Source: COE1 sp949066965
GTDB taxonomy: Bacteria > Bacillota > Clostridia > Lachnospirales > Lachnospiraceae
NCBI GenBank assembly: GCA_949066965.1
Contig: CARTDA010000005.1
Span: 62,001 to 126,000, forward strand
Length of the DNA: 64,000 nt
Direction of reading: 5' to 3'
The position numbers were made by a program, and so were the translations under genes. The notes under the pieces are model-generated. The model was given only the letters and a program-made list of their open reading frames with translations. It did no database searches and was not told the origin of the DNA. Of the stretch, positions 52,935 to 61,929 are shown piece by piece (the first letter of the stretch is position 1; every line of letters starts with the position of its first letter).

Positions 52935-53189
52935 ATGATTGGTTTTTTGGCATATTCATTAGCGGGACATGACAAGGGCAAAATATATCTTGTCGTAGGG
53001 GAAACACAAAATTATGTGTATGTGGCAGATGGACAGATACGGCTGATTGACACACCGAAGAAAAAAAACAAGAAGCATATACAGCTAATTAAAAAAAATG
53101 ACAGGTGCACAGACATCCCGTCTATGACAAATGAGAGAATAAAATATATAATTAAGCAATATTGTAGAGACATTAAGGAGGTAAAATAA
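52935..53189 (+). CDS. KOW-domain RNA-binding protein (L14e/L6e/L27e-like)
   Basis: 84 aa. GFLAYSLAGHDKGKIYLVVG is a KOW motif, followed by a lysine-rich strand PKKKNKKHIQLIKKN. Similar proteins sit between map and infA in many Clostridia and are probably RNA- or ribosome-binding. Its stop overlaps the infA start by 1 nt. The exact role is not known. Confidence 0.85.
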   Translation: MIGFLAYSLAGHDKGKIYLVVGETQNYVYVADGQIRLIDTPKKKNKKHIQLIKKNDRCTDIPSMTNERIKYIIKQYCRDIKEVK

Positions 53190-53407
53190 TGTCAAAGTCC
53201 GATGTAATAGAAATTGAAGGAACAGTAGTGGAAAAGCTTCCAAATACAATGTTTCAGGTAGAACTGGAAAATGGCCACAGGGTACTTGCGCACATCAGCG
53301 GAAAGCTAAGGCAGAATTTTATCCGTATCCTTCCTGGCGATAAAGTAACGTTAGAGTTATCACCATATGATTTGTCAAAGGGAAGAATTATATGGAGGGA
53401 TAAATAA
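53189..53407 (+). CDS. infA: Translation initiation factor IF-1
   Basis: 72 aa. KSDVIEIEGTVVEKLPNTMF, VELENGHRVLAHISGKLRQN and PYDLSKGRIIWRDK are the S1/OB-fold signature. Blocks the A site during initiation. Normal length; AAGGAGG upstream. Confidence 0.98.
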   Translation: MSKSDVIEIEGTVVEKLPNTMFQVELENGHRVLAHISGKLRQNFIRILPGDKVTLELSPYDLSKGRIIWRDK

Positions 53408-53432
53408 AACAAATAAAAATTTGTTGCAGGGC

Positions 53433-53461
53433 TTGCATTTATTTTATTTGCATGCTATAAT
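53433..53461 (+). promoter_or_regulatory. Promoter before rpmJ and the alpha operon
   Basis: TTGCAT (53433-53438), 17 nt, TATAAT (53456-53461). It lies after infA and can drive rpmJ-rpsM-rpsK-rpsD-rpoA separately from the S10/spc transcript. Confidence 0.75.
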
Positions 53462-53493
53462 GTAAAACGGTCTTTTTGAAAGGAGGGTTTAAC

Positions 53494-53607
53494 ATGAAGG
53501 TTAGATCATCAGTAAAACCTATTTGCGAAAAGTGCAAAGTTATCAAGAGAAAAGGAAGAATCAGAATTATCTGTGAGAATCCGAAACACAAGCAGAGACA
53601 GGGTTAA
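53494..53607 (+). CDS. rpmJ: 50S ribosomal protein L36
   Basis: 37 aa, too short for a typical ORF list. MKVRSSVKPICEKCKVIKRK followed by GRIRIICENPKHKQRQG, with a Cys-x2-Cys-x12-Cys-x4-His zinc site (the zinc-binding form). ATG 53494 has AAAGGAGGG upstream. Confidence 0.97.
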   Translation: MKVRSSVKPICEKCKVIKRKGRIRIICENPKHKQRQG

Positions 53608-53922
53608 TGCATCCCACAATCTGTATGTAATGTGCGGCTGAGGCATATGTCCCGAACCGTCAAAGGGAATATGCTATAAATATATAACAGACAGTTGGTT
53701 TGTTGTGTGTTTACTTCTTGATACCGAGAAAAGTTTCGCGTGAGAAAACTTTGACAGATGTCAGAGCGGCAGAAAAAACAAGACAGATCTGCCACCGGTT
53801 AGTATCGGAAAAACCGGATGGATATCCGGTCGGGTACAGAGTACCCCAATCAATTAGTTTACTATTAATACGTGATAAGACAGCGTATTGTTTTATCACA
53901 AAACAAGATGGAGGAATTTAAC
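53608..53922 (+). ncRNA. Structured leader of the alpha operon
   Basis: No gene in these 315 nt. Hairpins in order: AAAGTTT/AAACTTT (53730-53752), CCGGAT/ATCCGG (53814-53829), GGGTAC/GTACCC (53832-53846), and GTGATAA/TTATCAC (53872-53899), the last ending 12 nt before the rpsM ribosome-binding site. S4 regulates alpha operons in other bacteria and is encoded here too, so it is the natural candidate. Confidence 0.5.
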
Positions 53923-54291
53923 ATGGCTCGTATTGCTGGTGTTGACTTACCAAGAGAAAAACGTGTAGAAATCGGATTGACTTACATCTACGGAATCGGC
54001 AGAGTAAGTTCAAACAAAATCCTTGAGAAGGCAGGAGTAAATCCTGATGTCCGTGTCAGGGATTTGACAGATGACGACGTTAAGAAGATTAGCGCTGTCA
54101 TTGATGAGGATTACATGGTTGAGGGTGACCTCAGGCGTGAAATCGCTTTAAATATTAAGAGACTGCAGGAGATTGGATGCTATCGTGGTATCCGTCACAG
54201 AAAGGGACTTCCTGTTCGTGGCCAGAAGACAAAGACCAATGCAAGAACAAGAAAGGGTCCTAAGCGGACAGTAGCAAACAAGAAGAAATAG
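53923..54291 (+). CDS. rpsM: 30S ribosomal protein S13
   Basis: 122 aa from ATG 53923 (GGAGG upstream). MARIAGVDLPREKRVEIGLT, YGIGRVSSNKILEKAGV and GLPVRGQKTKTNARTRKGPK are diagnostic. S13 contacts the P-site tRNA and L5. Confidence 0.98.
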   Translation: MARIAGVDLPREKRVEIGLTYIYGIGRVSSNKILEKAGVNPDVRVRDLTDDDVKKISAVIDEDYMVEGDLRREIALNIKRLQEIGCYRGIRHRKGLPVRGQKTKTNARTRKGPKRTVANKKK

Positions 54292-54388
54292 TTTCAGCCT
54301 GGGCTGAATGGGTTGCAGATATGAAGTCCATGATTTTATATTTGCATGGGGAACAATAAGTTTGATTGAGAAAGTAGGTTAGTTTAAA

Positions 54389-54784
54389 ATGGCTAAAAAG
54401 GTTGCAAAAAAAGTAACAAAAAAGCGTGTAAAGAAAAACGTTGAACGCGGACAGGCACATATCCAGTCATCTTTTAACAACACAATTGTTACATTGACTG
54501 ACAATGAGGGTAACGCTCTTTCATGGGCAAGTGCAGGTGGTCTGGGATTTAGAGGTTCAAAGAAATCTACTCCATATGCTGCTCAGATGGCAGCTGAAAC
54601 AGCTACGAAAGCGGCTTTAGTACATGGCTTAAAATCTGTAGATGTTATGGTTAAAGGTCCTGGTTCAGGCAGGGAGGCTGCTATTCGTGCACTTCAGGCA
54701 TGTGGCCTTGAAGTGACAAGCATCAAAGATGTGACTCCTGTTCCACATAACGGATGCCGCCCGCCCAAGCGTCGTAGAGTCTAG
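54389..54784 (+). CDS. rpsK: 30S ribosomal protein S11
   Basis: 131 aa. ERGQAHIQSSFNNTIVTLTD, GLGFRGSKKSTPYAAQMAAE and VTPVPHNGCRPPKRRRV are diagnostic. The ribosome-binding site before ATG 54389 (AAAGTAGG) is weaker than its neighbours'. Confidence 0.98.
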   Translation: MAKKVAKKVTKKRVKKNVERGQAHIQSSFNNTIVTLTDNEGNALSWASAGGLGFRGSKKSTPYAAQMAAETATKAALVHGLKSVDVMVKGPGSGREAAIRALQACGLEVTSIKDVTPVPHNGCRPPKRRRV

Positions 54785-54868
54785 TGTTGGTACACTGGCG
54801 TATAGTAAAAGCACGTATGCACCAAAACCAGACTGTTTTGTGTGCATAAATTTAGGAGGATAAAAAAT

Positions 54869-55462
54869 ATGGCAGTGAATAGAGTTCCTGTACTTAAAAG
54901 ATGCAGATCTCTTGATTTGGATCCTGTATTCTTAGGATATGATAAAAAGTCTAAAAGAAAGTCTCCGAGAGCAGGCAAAAAGATGAGTGAGTATGGTCTG
55001 CAGCTTAGAGAGAAGCAGAAAGCAAAATTCATTTATGGTGTGCTTGAGAAGCCTTTCCGCAACTACTATGAGAAGGCAGACAGGATGAAAGGCATGACGG
55101 GTGAGAACCTGATGGTTCTTCTTGAGAGAAGACTGGACAATGTTATTTTCAGAATGGGGTTTGCCAGAACGAGAAAAGAGGCGAGACAGGTTGTTGGTCA
55201 TAAGCACGTACTGGTAAATGGGAAAAGTGTAAATGTACCATCATATTTAATCAGCGCCGGCGATGTCATTGAAATCAGGGAGAAGTCCAAGGGACTGCAG
55301 AGATATAAGGATATCGCAGAGGTTACAAACGGCAGACTCGTTCCGGAATGGATGGATGTTGATCAGGAGAACTTCAAAGGTACAATCAAAGAGATTCCTT
55401 CAAGAGAAGTAATAGATGTTCCTGTAGATGAGATGCTTATTGTCGAGTTATATTCTAAATAA
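54869..55462 (+). CDS. rpsD: 30S ribosomal protein S4
   Basis: 197 aa from ATG 54869 (AGGAGG upstream). LDLDPVFLGYDKKSKRKSPR, YGLQLREKQKAKFIYGVLE and the S4 RNA-binding domain ARKEARQVVGHKHVLVNG-like RTRKEARQVVGHKHVLVNGK. The N-terminal four-Cys zinc site is absent, the C- form. Probable regulator of its own operon. Confidence 0.97.
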   Translation: MAVNRVPVLKRCRSLDLDPVFLGYDKKSKRKSPRAGKKMSEYGLQLREKQKAKFIYGVLEKPFRNYYEKADRMKGMTGENLMVLLERRLDNVIFRMGFARTRKEARQVVGHKHVLVNGKSVNVPSYLISAGDVIEIREKSKGLQRYKDIAEVTNGRLVPEWMDVDQENFKGTIKEIPSREVIDVPVDEMLIVELYSK

Positions 55463-55572
55463 TATAATGATTTATAAGCAGAAAAATAAGAATTTGACAG
55501 TAGGAAGTGCGCGCAGGTGTACTTTCTATTGTTGCACTTATTAACACATTCATTAAAAGGAGGGTATTTACA

Positions 55573-56538
55573 GTGCTGGCATTTGATTTTGATAGTCCAA
55601 ATATTGAAGTGACAGAAATCTCTGAAGACAAAAGGTATGGTAAATTTATAGTAGAGCCTTTGGAGAGAGGCTATGGAATTACACTGGGTAATTCTCTTAG
55701 AAGAATTATGCTTGCTTCCCTACCTGGTGCAGCTGTAAGTCAGGTTAAAATAGATGGTGTCCTTCATGAGTTCAGTTCGATTCCGGGCGTAAAGGAAGAC
55801 GTGACTGAAATCATCATGAACCTGAAAAGTCTGGCTATTAAGAATAGCTGCGAAACTGATGAAGTGAAAAAGGCAATCATAGACTTTGAAGGCGAGGGTG
55901 TCGTAAGGGCATCTGATATTCAGGTTGATCAGGATATTGAAATTATGAATCCGGATCAGGTTATCGCTACATTGAATGGCGGAAAAGACAGCAAGCTTTA
56001 CATGGAAATCATTATTACTAAGGGCAGAGGCTATATCAGTGCAGATAAGAATAAGAGTGAGGATTTGCCAATTGGTGTCATAGCAGTGGATTCCATCTAT
56101 ACTCCCGTGGAAAGAGTAAATGTCACTGTAGAGAATACCCGTGTAGGTCAGATTACAGACTACGATAAATTGTCATTGGATGTTTATACGGATGCTACGC
56201 TTGCACCAGACGAGGCAGTCAGCCTTGCGGCAAAAGTGTTAAGCGAACATCTGAAGCTTTTCATCAATCTTTCTGAAAATGCTAAAAATGCGGAAGTAAT
56301 GATAGAGAAAGAGGATGATGAGAAGGAGAAGGTGCTCGAGATGAGCATTGACGAACTCGAGTTGTCAGTTCGTTCATACAACTGCTTAAAGAGAGCAGGA
56401 ATCAATACTGTCGAGGAGCTGACGAACAGGACATCGGAAGATATGATGAAGGTTCGAAACCTGGGACGCAAGTCTCTGGACGAGGTATTGGCAAAGTTAA
56501 AGGAATTAGGCTTACAGCTCAATCCAATAGAAGATTAA
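55573..56538 (+). CDS. rpoA: RNA polymerase alpha subunit
   Basis: 321 aa from GTG 55573, 8 nt after AAAGGAGGG; the longer ORF start at 55507 lies upstream of that site. FIVEPLERGYGITLGNSLRR is the N-terminal dimerisation segment; the C-terminal domain has ELSVRSYNCLKRAGINTVEE and RNLGRKSLDEVLAKLKELGL, which binds UP elements and activators. Confidence 0.98.
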   Translation: MLAFDFDSPNIEVTEISEDKRYGKFIVEPLERGYGITLGNSLRRIMLASLPGAAVSQVKIDGVLHEFSSIPGVKEDVTEIIMNLKSLAIKNSCETDEVKKAIIDFEGEGVVRASDIQVDQDIEIMNPDQVIATLNGGKDSKLYMEIIITKGRGYISADKNKSEDLPIGVIAVDSIYTPVERVNVTVENTRVGQITDYDKLSLDVYTDATLAPDEAVSLAAKVLSEHLKLFINLSENAKNAEVMIEKEDDEKEKVLEMSIDELELSVRSYNCLKRAGINTVEELTNRTSEDMMKVRNLGRKSLDEVLAKLKELGLQLNPIED

Positions 56539-56587
56539 TTCGCAAAGACGGATTGCTATTGTGTCAGCAGGGTAAGTTTAATAGATA

Positions 56588-56621
56588 ACAGACATGGTAA
56601 TCCCAAAGCGTTCATGTCTGT
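56588..56621 (+). other. Hairpin in the rpoA-rplQ gap
   Basis: ACAGACATG (56588-56596) pairs with CATGTCTGT (56613-56621). The 221-nt gap contains no ORF; AT-rich sequence and this hairpin suggest a separate control of rplQ. Confidence 0.45.
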
Positions 56622-56759
56622 GCTCAAAGATGGAAAATATTAATTAACATTTGATAAGTAAGTCCAAAGAGCGTTGTCATTTGTTCCACCAATGAGGGTA
56701 GCCTACATATTAATTGATATATGGCAGGTGATGCGTCCTCACAATGAAAGGAGCCGGTT

Positions 56760-57302
56760 ATGGCAGGTTATAGAAAACTCGGAAGAACATCAAGTCAGAG
56801 AAAGGCATTGCTGAGAGGTCAGGTTACGTCTTTGCTTGCAAGCAAGGATGGCAGAATCATCACGACAGAAGCAAGGGCTAAGGAAGTCAAGAAAATCGTA
56901 GAAGGACTGATTGCACTGGCTGTAAAAGAAAAGGATAACTTTGAGATGGTTAAGATTACAGCTAAGGTTGCCAGAAAAGATAAGGATGGCAAGAGAGTAA
57001 AGGAGGAGAAGGACGGCAAGAGAGTTACTGTCTATGATGAAGTAGAGAAGGAAATCAAGAAGGATATGCCGTCAAGACTTCATGCTAGAAGACAGATTCT
57101 TAAAGTATTGTATACAGTCACGGAAGTTCCACAAAAAAATGCTGGCAAAAAGAGAAATACAAAGGAAATTGACCTTGTTGCAAAATTGTTTGACGAGATT
57201 GCACCGAAATATGTTGGGCGCAATGGCGGTTATACAAGAATTGTCAAAATCGGACAGCGTAAAGGTGATGGCGCTATGCAGGTAGTGCTTGAGCTTGTTT
57301 AA
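56760..57302 (+). CDS. rplQ: 50S ribosomal protein L17 with internal insertion
   Basis: 180 aa, against about 120-127 in most bacteria. The core is clear: YRKLGRTSSQRKALLRGQVT, IITTEARAKEVKKIVEGLI, and at the end RNGGYTRIVKIGQRKGDGA. Extra residues around 62-115 are highly charged (KVARKDKDGKRVKEEKDGKR, with DGKRV repeated) between the core helices. This insertion seems to extend from the ribosome surface. Confidence 0.96.
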   Translation: MAGYRKLGRTSSQRKALLRGQVTSLLASKDGRIITTEARAKEVKKIVEGLIALAVKEKDNFEMVKITAKVARKDKDGKRVKEEKDGKRVTVYDEVEKEIKKDMPSRLHARRQILKVLYTVTEVPQKNAGKKRNTKEIDLVAKLFDEIAPKYVGRNGGYTRIVKIGQRKGDGAMQVVLELV

Positions 57303-57361
57303 TGATATAGTAAACGCAACTATTTTGCCGTTTTAAAAACGCATTGTACACGTCCTGGATG

Positions 57362-57388
57362 CGCTCCCAGAATCTGGGAGCGTTTTTG
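57362..57388 (+). terminator. Terminator of the ribosomal super-cluster
   Basis: CGCTCCCAGA (57362-57371) and TCTGGGAGCG (57373-57382), followed by TTTTTG. A 10-bp GC-rich stem ending the alpha operon after rplQ. Confidence 0.85.
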
Positions 57389-57569
57389 ACGTAAACTGGC
57401 GCTTGTTCAGAAGGATAGGAATAGGAATCCTGTGTTTCTGAATGACTGTCAGAACGAAAGGATGGAAACGGATCGTCTGCGCAGAAACTGTTGGAAAGTG
57501 TAAAGAGGTAACAGAAAGGTATTGCCCAGAATAAGTCTTTACGGTTCATTGAGAGGAAATTTGTGTAAG

Positions 57570-58316
57570 ATGGATAAATACGAAAATATGACAAGAAAGG
57601 AAGCATGTTACTTTCTGGGAATAAAAGAGAATGCTTCTGAGGAACAGATTAAGAGGGCTTACCGGTACAAGGTTAAATTGTACCATCCTGATGCAAACCC
57701 TGATTCGGATACAAAGGAATATTATATCAGGGTACAGAAGGCTTATGAATACCTGATCAATAATCCGTATGTTCCGAACGCGGATACGACGATGACGCAG
57801 AATAAGAATGTTGTGTCTGGGGAGCCAGTGGGCATGGGAACGGATGGAAAAAGGAATATGTATATGGGAAATGCATTTGGGAATGCAATGAACAACCCGA
57901 TGTATCACATGAATTTTCAACAACCCGGGAATACTTCGGGTGCAAGGCCTGCAAAAGTATATTCCAGTACAGCGGCAACGAGAGCCAGATACCAGAAGCA
58001 GAAAGAGAAGGAAAAGGAAGTAGTTAAAATCCAGAAATGGGATGCGGAATATAAGAATAACAAAAAACATCAGCAGCAGACACAGCTATATGGCAAAGAG
58101 TATGCGGACAGGACAATCGGTGCCGATAAGAGCGAGGAAGAACGCATTCTCGAGAAAATACGTGCAATATGGCTTGCGGAGACAATAAAGAGGCAGATTG
58201 CACTGGACAAGGAGCACAAAGAGACGCTTCAGCGAAGAAAGCTTTACCAGGCATTTATGCAGCAGGAGATTCAGGACGAGGATGCGGGGAGAAGACCGAA
58301 GCCTGCAAAGGATTAG
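57570..58316 (+). CDS. J-domain (DnaJ-like) protein
   Basis: 248 aa from ATG 57570. An N-terminal J domain (EACYFLGIKENASEEQIKRA, YRYKVKLYHPDANPD) keeps the HPD motif that stimulates DnaK ATPase. The rest is Met/Asn/Gln-rich, then a long Lys/Glu/Gln helical tail, with no zinc finger or client-binding beta domain. It would direct DnaK to a specific client. Its position after rplQ and before ecfA suggests a link with ribosome function, but the client is unknown. Confidence 0.85.
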   Translation: MDKYENMTRKEACYFLGIKENASEEQIKRAYRYKVKLYHPDANPDSDTKEYYIRVQKAYEYLINNPYVPNADTTMTQNKNVVSGEPVGMGTDGKRNMYMGNAFGNAMNNPMYHMNFQQPGNTSGARPAKVYSSTAATRARYQKQKEKEKEVVKIQKWDAEYKNNKKHQQQTQLYGKEYADRTIGADKSEEERILEKIRAIWLAETIKRQIALDKEHKETLQRRKLYQAFMQQEIQDEDAGRRPKPAKD

Positions 58317-58377
58317 TGCACTTTGCAGGAACCGCAGGGGGTCTGGCGTCTGAGTGATGTACTGCATGGAGGATAAA

Positions 58378-59292
58378 ATGGGAATCGTAAAAATCAAGGA
58401 TTTAATCTATGAGTATATTCGGCGAGACGAAGAAGGCAATGTAGAGGGAATAACCACTGCGGTTGATGATGTGAACCTGGATATTGAGCAGGGAAGCTTT
58501 GTGGCGATACTGGGGCACAATGGTTCAGGAAAATCAACGCTCGCAAAACATCTGAATGCAATTTTGTATCCGACAGAAGGCGCAGTCTGGGTTGACGGAA
58601 AGGACACGCGGAAAGAGGAATATGTGTGGGACATCCGCCAGACGGCAGGGATGGTTTTCCAGAATCCGGACAATCAGATAATTGGTCAGGTTGTTGAGGA
58701 GGATGTAGGGTTTGGCCCGGAAAATATGGGGGTGCCGACAAAGGAGATTTGGGAGCGCGTGGAAGAAAGCCTTAAAGCGGTCGGAATGTATCAGTTTCGG
58801 AAGTTTTCACCGAACAAGCTTTCTGGAGGCCAGAAACAAAGAGTTTCCATAGCCGGGGTGATTGCCATGCATCCCAAATGCATCATTCTTGACGAACCAA
58901 CGGCGATGCTTGACCCGAAAGGACGCAAGGAAGTGATACGCGCGGTACGTGCGCTAAATGATGTTGAGGGAATCACGGTAATACTTATCACGCATTACAT
59001 GGAAGAGGTCATCTATGCGGACAGGGTATATGTGATGGACAAGGGAAAGATAACGCTGCAGGGGACGCCGAAGGAAGTTTTTTCGGAGGTGGAGCGCCTC
59101 AAGGAGTTAAGGCTTGATGTGCCGCAGGTAACCTTGCTGGCGCATGGGCTGAGAAAGGACGGATTTCCGATCCCAAAAGGAATCCTTACAAACAAAGAAC
59201 TTGTAGAAGCGCTGGATCAGTGTGTAAATAAGGGACTGTTCAAAAAACGTTCCATTGACAGGGAGAACAAGGATGCCGATAATATTGGATAA
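58378..59292 (+). CDS. ecfA1: ECF transporter ATPase A1
   Basis: 304 aa from ATG 58378 (GGAGG upstream). Walker A GHNGSGKSTLAKH, Q-loop FQNPDNQII, signature LSGGQKQR, Walker B CIILDEPTAML and the H-loop ITHYMEE. It powers the energy-coupling-factor vitamin importers, shared by many S components. It overlaps ecfA2 by 20 nt. Confidence 0.96.
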   Translation: MGIVKIKDLIYEYIRRDEEGNVEGITTAVDDVNLDIEQGSFVAILGHNGSGKSTLAKHLNAILYPTEGAVWVDGKDTRKEEYVWDIRQTAGMVFQNPDNQIIGQVVEEDVGFGPENMGVPTKEIWERVEESLKAVGMYQFRKFSPNKLSGGQKQRVSIAGVIAMHPKCIILDEPTAMLDPKGRKEVIRAVRALNDVEGITVILITHYMEEVIYADRVYVMDKGKITLQGTPKEVFSEVERLKELRLDVPQVTLLAHGLRKDGFPIPKGILTNKELVEALDQCVNKGLFKKRSIDRENKDADNIG

Positions 59293-60145
59293 GGTAAGTC
59301 ATATTTATGGAGAAGGAACCGCCATGGCGGTCAAGGCACTGGATGATATCAGTATTGTGATACCAGATGGGCAGTTTATCGGGTTAATCGGGCATACTGG
59401 TTCTGGAAAGTCAACACTGGTTCAGCATCTGAATGGATTGATGAAAGCGACATCCGGGAATATTTACTTCAATGGTGAGGATATCGATGATGAGGGCTTT
59501 GATAAAAAGATGCTGCGCAGCAGGGTTGGACTTGTATTTCAATACCCGGAGCACCAGCTCTTTGAGACGGATGTATTTGCGGATGTCTGTTTTGGACCGC
59601 GGAATCTTGGACTGAACAAAAAAGAGGTTGAATTAAGGGCGTATGAAGCATTAAAACTCGTCGGACTGGAGGATGAATATTTTTACCAGTCTCCGTTTGA
59701 CCTTTCGGGAGGGCAGAAAAGGCGTGTTGCCATAGCAGGTGTCCTTGCCATGAAACCGGATGTGCTTGTGCTTGACGAACCCACGGCGGGACTCGACCCA
59801 AAGGGGCGTGATGAGATACTTGACCAGATATCAAGGCTGAAACAGGAGACTGGAATCACAGTCATTCTTGTCTCGCACAGTATGGATGACGTGGCAAAGT
59901 ATGTGGACAGGATTATCGTAATGAACCAGGGGCGTGTCATGTATGACGATGAGCCGAGGGAAGTCTTTCAGCATTACCGTGCGCTTGAGGAGGTAGGCCT
60001 GTCAGCGCCGCAGATAACTTATATCATGAAAGACTTACAGGAACATGGTTATGATGTCCGTGGGGACGTTATGACAGTAGAGGAAGCGCGGGATGCAATA
60101 ATAGATTGTTTTGCGAAGCTTGTTCCATTGCATGGGGAAAGATAG
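59273..60145 (+). CDS. ecfA2: ECF transporter ATPase A2
   Basis: 290 aa from ATG 59273. Walker A GHTGSGKSTLVQH, FQYPEHQLFE, LSGGQKRR, LVLDEPTAGLDP and SHSMDD. Pairs with EcfA1 as a heterodimer. The first residues overlap the ecfA1 tail, as usual for this operon. Confidence 0.96.
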   Translation: MPIILDKVSHIYGEGTAMAVKALDDISIVIPDGQFIGLIGHTGSGKSTLVQHLNGLMKATSGNIYFNGEDIDDEGFDKKMLRSRVGLVFQYPEHQLFETDVFADVCFGPRNLGLNKKEVELRAYEALKLVGLEDEYFYQSPFDLSGGQKRRVAIAGVLAMKPDVLVLDEPTAGLDPKGRDEILDQISRLKQETGITVILVSHSMDDVAKYVDRIIVMNQGRVMYDDEPREVFQHYRALEEVGLSAPQITYIMKDLQEHGYDVRGDVMTVEEARDAIIDCFAKLVPLHGER

Positions 60146-60155
60146 GTGACAGAGT

Positions 60156-60965
60156 ATGCTCAGAGATATCACATTAGGACAATATTACCAGGCTGATTCC
60201 GTCATACACAGACTTGACCCAAGGGTGAAACTGGGAACAACAATCCTGTTTATTATATCGTTGTTTGTGTCTGATGATTTTTTGGGGTATGCGGTGGCAG
60301 CACTTTTTCTGGCGGTTGTTGTGAAGTTGTCCAAAGTACCGTTCCGTTTTATGGTCAAGGGAATGAAATCCATTGTATTCCTGCTTTCCATCACGGTTCT
60401 GTTCAACTTGTTTCTGACACCGGGGGAGCCGGTTGTGCATATATGGAAATTATCCATTACAAAAGAGGGCGTGCGGCTGGCAGTGCTCTTGGCAGTCCGG
60501 CTGGGATTCCTGATTATAGGCTCGTCAGTGATGACACTGACAACGACGCCGAACCAGCTGACGGACGGTCTGGAGAAAATGCTGAAACCACTGGGCAAGG
60601 TCAAAGTTCCGGTGCATGAAATTGCGATGATGATGTCGATAGCGCTTCGATTCATACCGATTTTAATGGAGGAGACCGACAAAATCATGAAAGCCCAGCT
60701 GGCAAGGTGTGCAGATTTTGAGAGCGGAAACCTGATAAAAAAGGCAAAAAGCCTTGTGCCGCTGCTGGTACCGCTTTTTATATCCGCATTCCGGCGGGCA
60801 AATGACCTTGCAATGGCAATGGAGGCACGATGTTACCGGGGCGGGGAGCACCGCACAAAAATGAAGCCGCTTCATTATGAGAAGAGAGATTATATCGCTT
60901 ATGCAATTGTTGTGTGTTACCTTGCAGCAGGCTTTGCGGCGGGGCGGCTGTTTCCGGGACTGTAA
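60156..60965 (+). CDS. ecfT: ECF transporter transmembrane protein EcfT
   Basis: 269 aa. Hydrophobic segments and MLRDITLGQYYQADSVIHRL DPRVKLG-type start, then coupling helices with ARCADFESGNL and EARCYRGGEHRTKM, the two Ala-Arg-x motifs that contact EcfA subunits. It holds the S component in the membrane. Third gene of the ecf operon. Confidence 0.95.
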   Translation: MLRDITLGQYYQADSVIHRLDPRVKLGTTILFIISLFVSDDFLGYAVAALFLAVVVKLSKVPFRFMVKGMKSIVFLLSITVLFNLFLTPGEPVVHIWKLSITKEGVRLAVLLAVRLGFLIIGSSVMTLTTTPNQLTDGLEKMLKPLGKVKVPVHEIAMMMSIALRFIPILMEETDKIMKAQLARCADFESGNLIKKAKSLVPLLVPLFISAFRRANDLAMAMEARCYRGGEHRTKMKPLHYEKRDYIAYAIVVCYLAAGFAAGRLFPGL

Positions 60966-61010
60966 AATTTTCACATCTATTTGAGCCGCCAAGGGCGGTA
61001 TGGGGGATAC

Positions 61011-61032
61011 TGTGAAAAATAAATTTTTCACA
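61011..61032. other. Palindrome upstream of truA
   Basis: TGTGAAAAAT and ATTTTTCACA with an AA spacer; 57 nt before truA. Unassigned operator or weak hairpin. Confidence 0.35.
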
Positions 61033-61088
61033 GGGCAAATTTGTGCTTACGCCCAAATTCGCAGACTTTGGCAAGAATGGGGGGGATT

Positions 61089-61853
61089 ATGAAAAGGGTA
61101 ATGCTTACGGTTGCCTATGACGGCACAAACTATCATGGGTGGCAGCTCCAGCCGCATGTGACGACGGTAGAATCCGTCCTGAATGAAACCCTGAGTGCCC
61201 TGTTAAAAGAGGATATCAAGGTGATTGGCGCGTCAAGGACCGATACAGGCGTGCATGCGCTTGGCAATATAGCAGTGTTTGACACGCAGGCGAGAATGCC
61301 GGCAGAAAAATTTTCCTATGCATTAAACCAGCGCCTGCCAGAGGATATCCGCATCCAGTCATCCAGGGAGGTACCGCTGGATTTTCATCCTCGTAGGCAG
61401 GACAGCAGGAAGACCTACGAATACAAGATACAAAACAGTGATTTTCCAATGCCTGTCCTCAGGCTTTATACACACTTTACATATGTGCCGCTTGATGTAG
61501 GACTGATGCGCAGGGCGGCAGGGTACTTAAAGGGGACGCATGATTTTAAGAGCTTCTGCAGCATCCACACCATGGCAGAAACGACAGTGAGAACGATTTT
61601 TGATGCGGATGTGGAAAAAACGGGGGATGTCATAACCATACGGGTGACCGGATCGGGATTTCTGTACAATATGGTGCGTATCATCGCAGGGACATTGATG
61701 GAGGTCGGCAGGGGAAGCATTGCGCCTGAGCACATTACAGACATATTAGAGGCATGTGACCGCATGAAAGCAGGGCCGACTGCGCCTGCCTGCGGACTGA
61801 CACTGGTAAAGTATGAATTTATACACTCCGGTATGCCCGGCAGGGATGAATGA
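61089..61853 (+). CDS. truA: tRNA pseudouridine(38-40) synthase TruA
   Basis: 254 aa from ATG 61089, with GGGGGGG-type site upstream. RVMLTVAYDGTNYHGWQLQP, IGASRTDTGVHALGNIAVFD with the catalytic Asp in RTDTGVHA, and FLYNMVRIIAGTLMEVGRG. It modifies the anticodon arm of many tRNAs. Usual place after ecfT in Firmicutes. Confidence 0.97.
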   Translation: MKRVMLTVAYDGTNYHGWQLQPHVTTVESVLNETLSALLKEDIKVIGASRTDTGVHALGNIAVFDTQARMPAEKFSYALNQRLPEDIRIQSSREVPLDFHPRRQDSRKTYEYKIQNSDFPMPVLRLYTHFTYVPLDVGLMRRAAGYLKGTHDFKSFCSIHTMAETTVRTIFDADVEKTGDVITIRVTGSGFLYNMVRIIAGTLMEVGRGSIAPEHITDILEACDRMKAGPTAPACGLTLVKYEFIHSGMPGRDE

Positions 61854-61892
61854 CTTTAGGGATAAATGGGGGTAAATTTGGCAATTTAGGTA

Positions 61893-61921
61893 TTGACACA
61901 CTCGGAACCGTATAATATAAT
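61893..61921 (+). promoter_or_regulatory. Promoter of rplM-rpsI
   Basis: TTGACA (61893-61898), 17 nt, TATAAT (61916-61921), both perfect. Confidence 0.85.
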
Positions 61922-61929
61922 AATTCAAT

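Noticed and set aside
53433..53461. Terminator after infA
   Set aside because: The AT-rich stretch has perfect promoter boxes and no GC stem, so it is called a promoter.
53700..53921. 73-codon ORF in the alpha-operon leader
   Set aside because: No ribosome-binding site or family pattern; overlaps conserved-looking hairpins and ends at the rpsM start.
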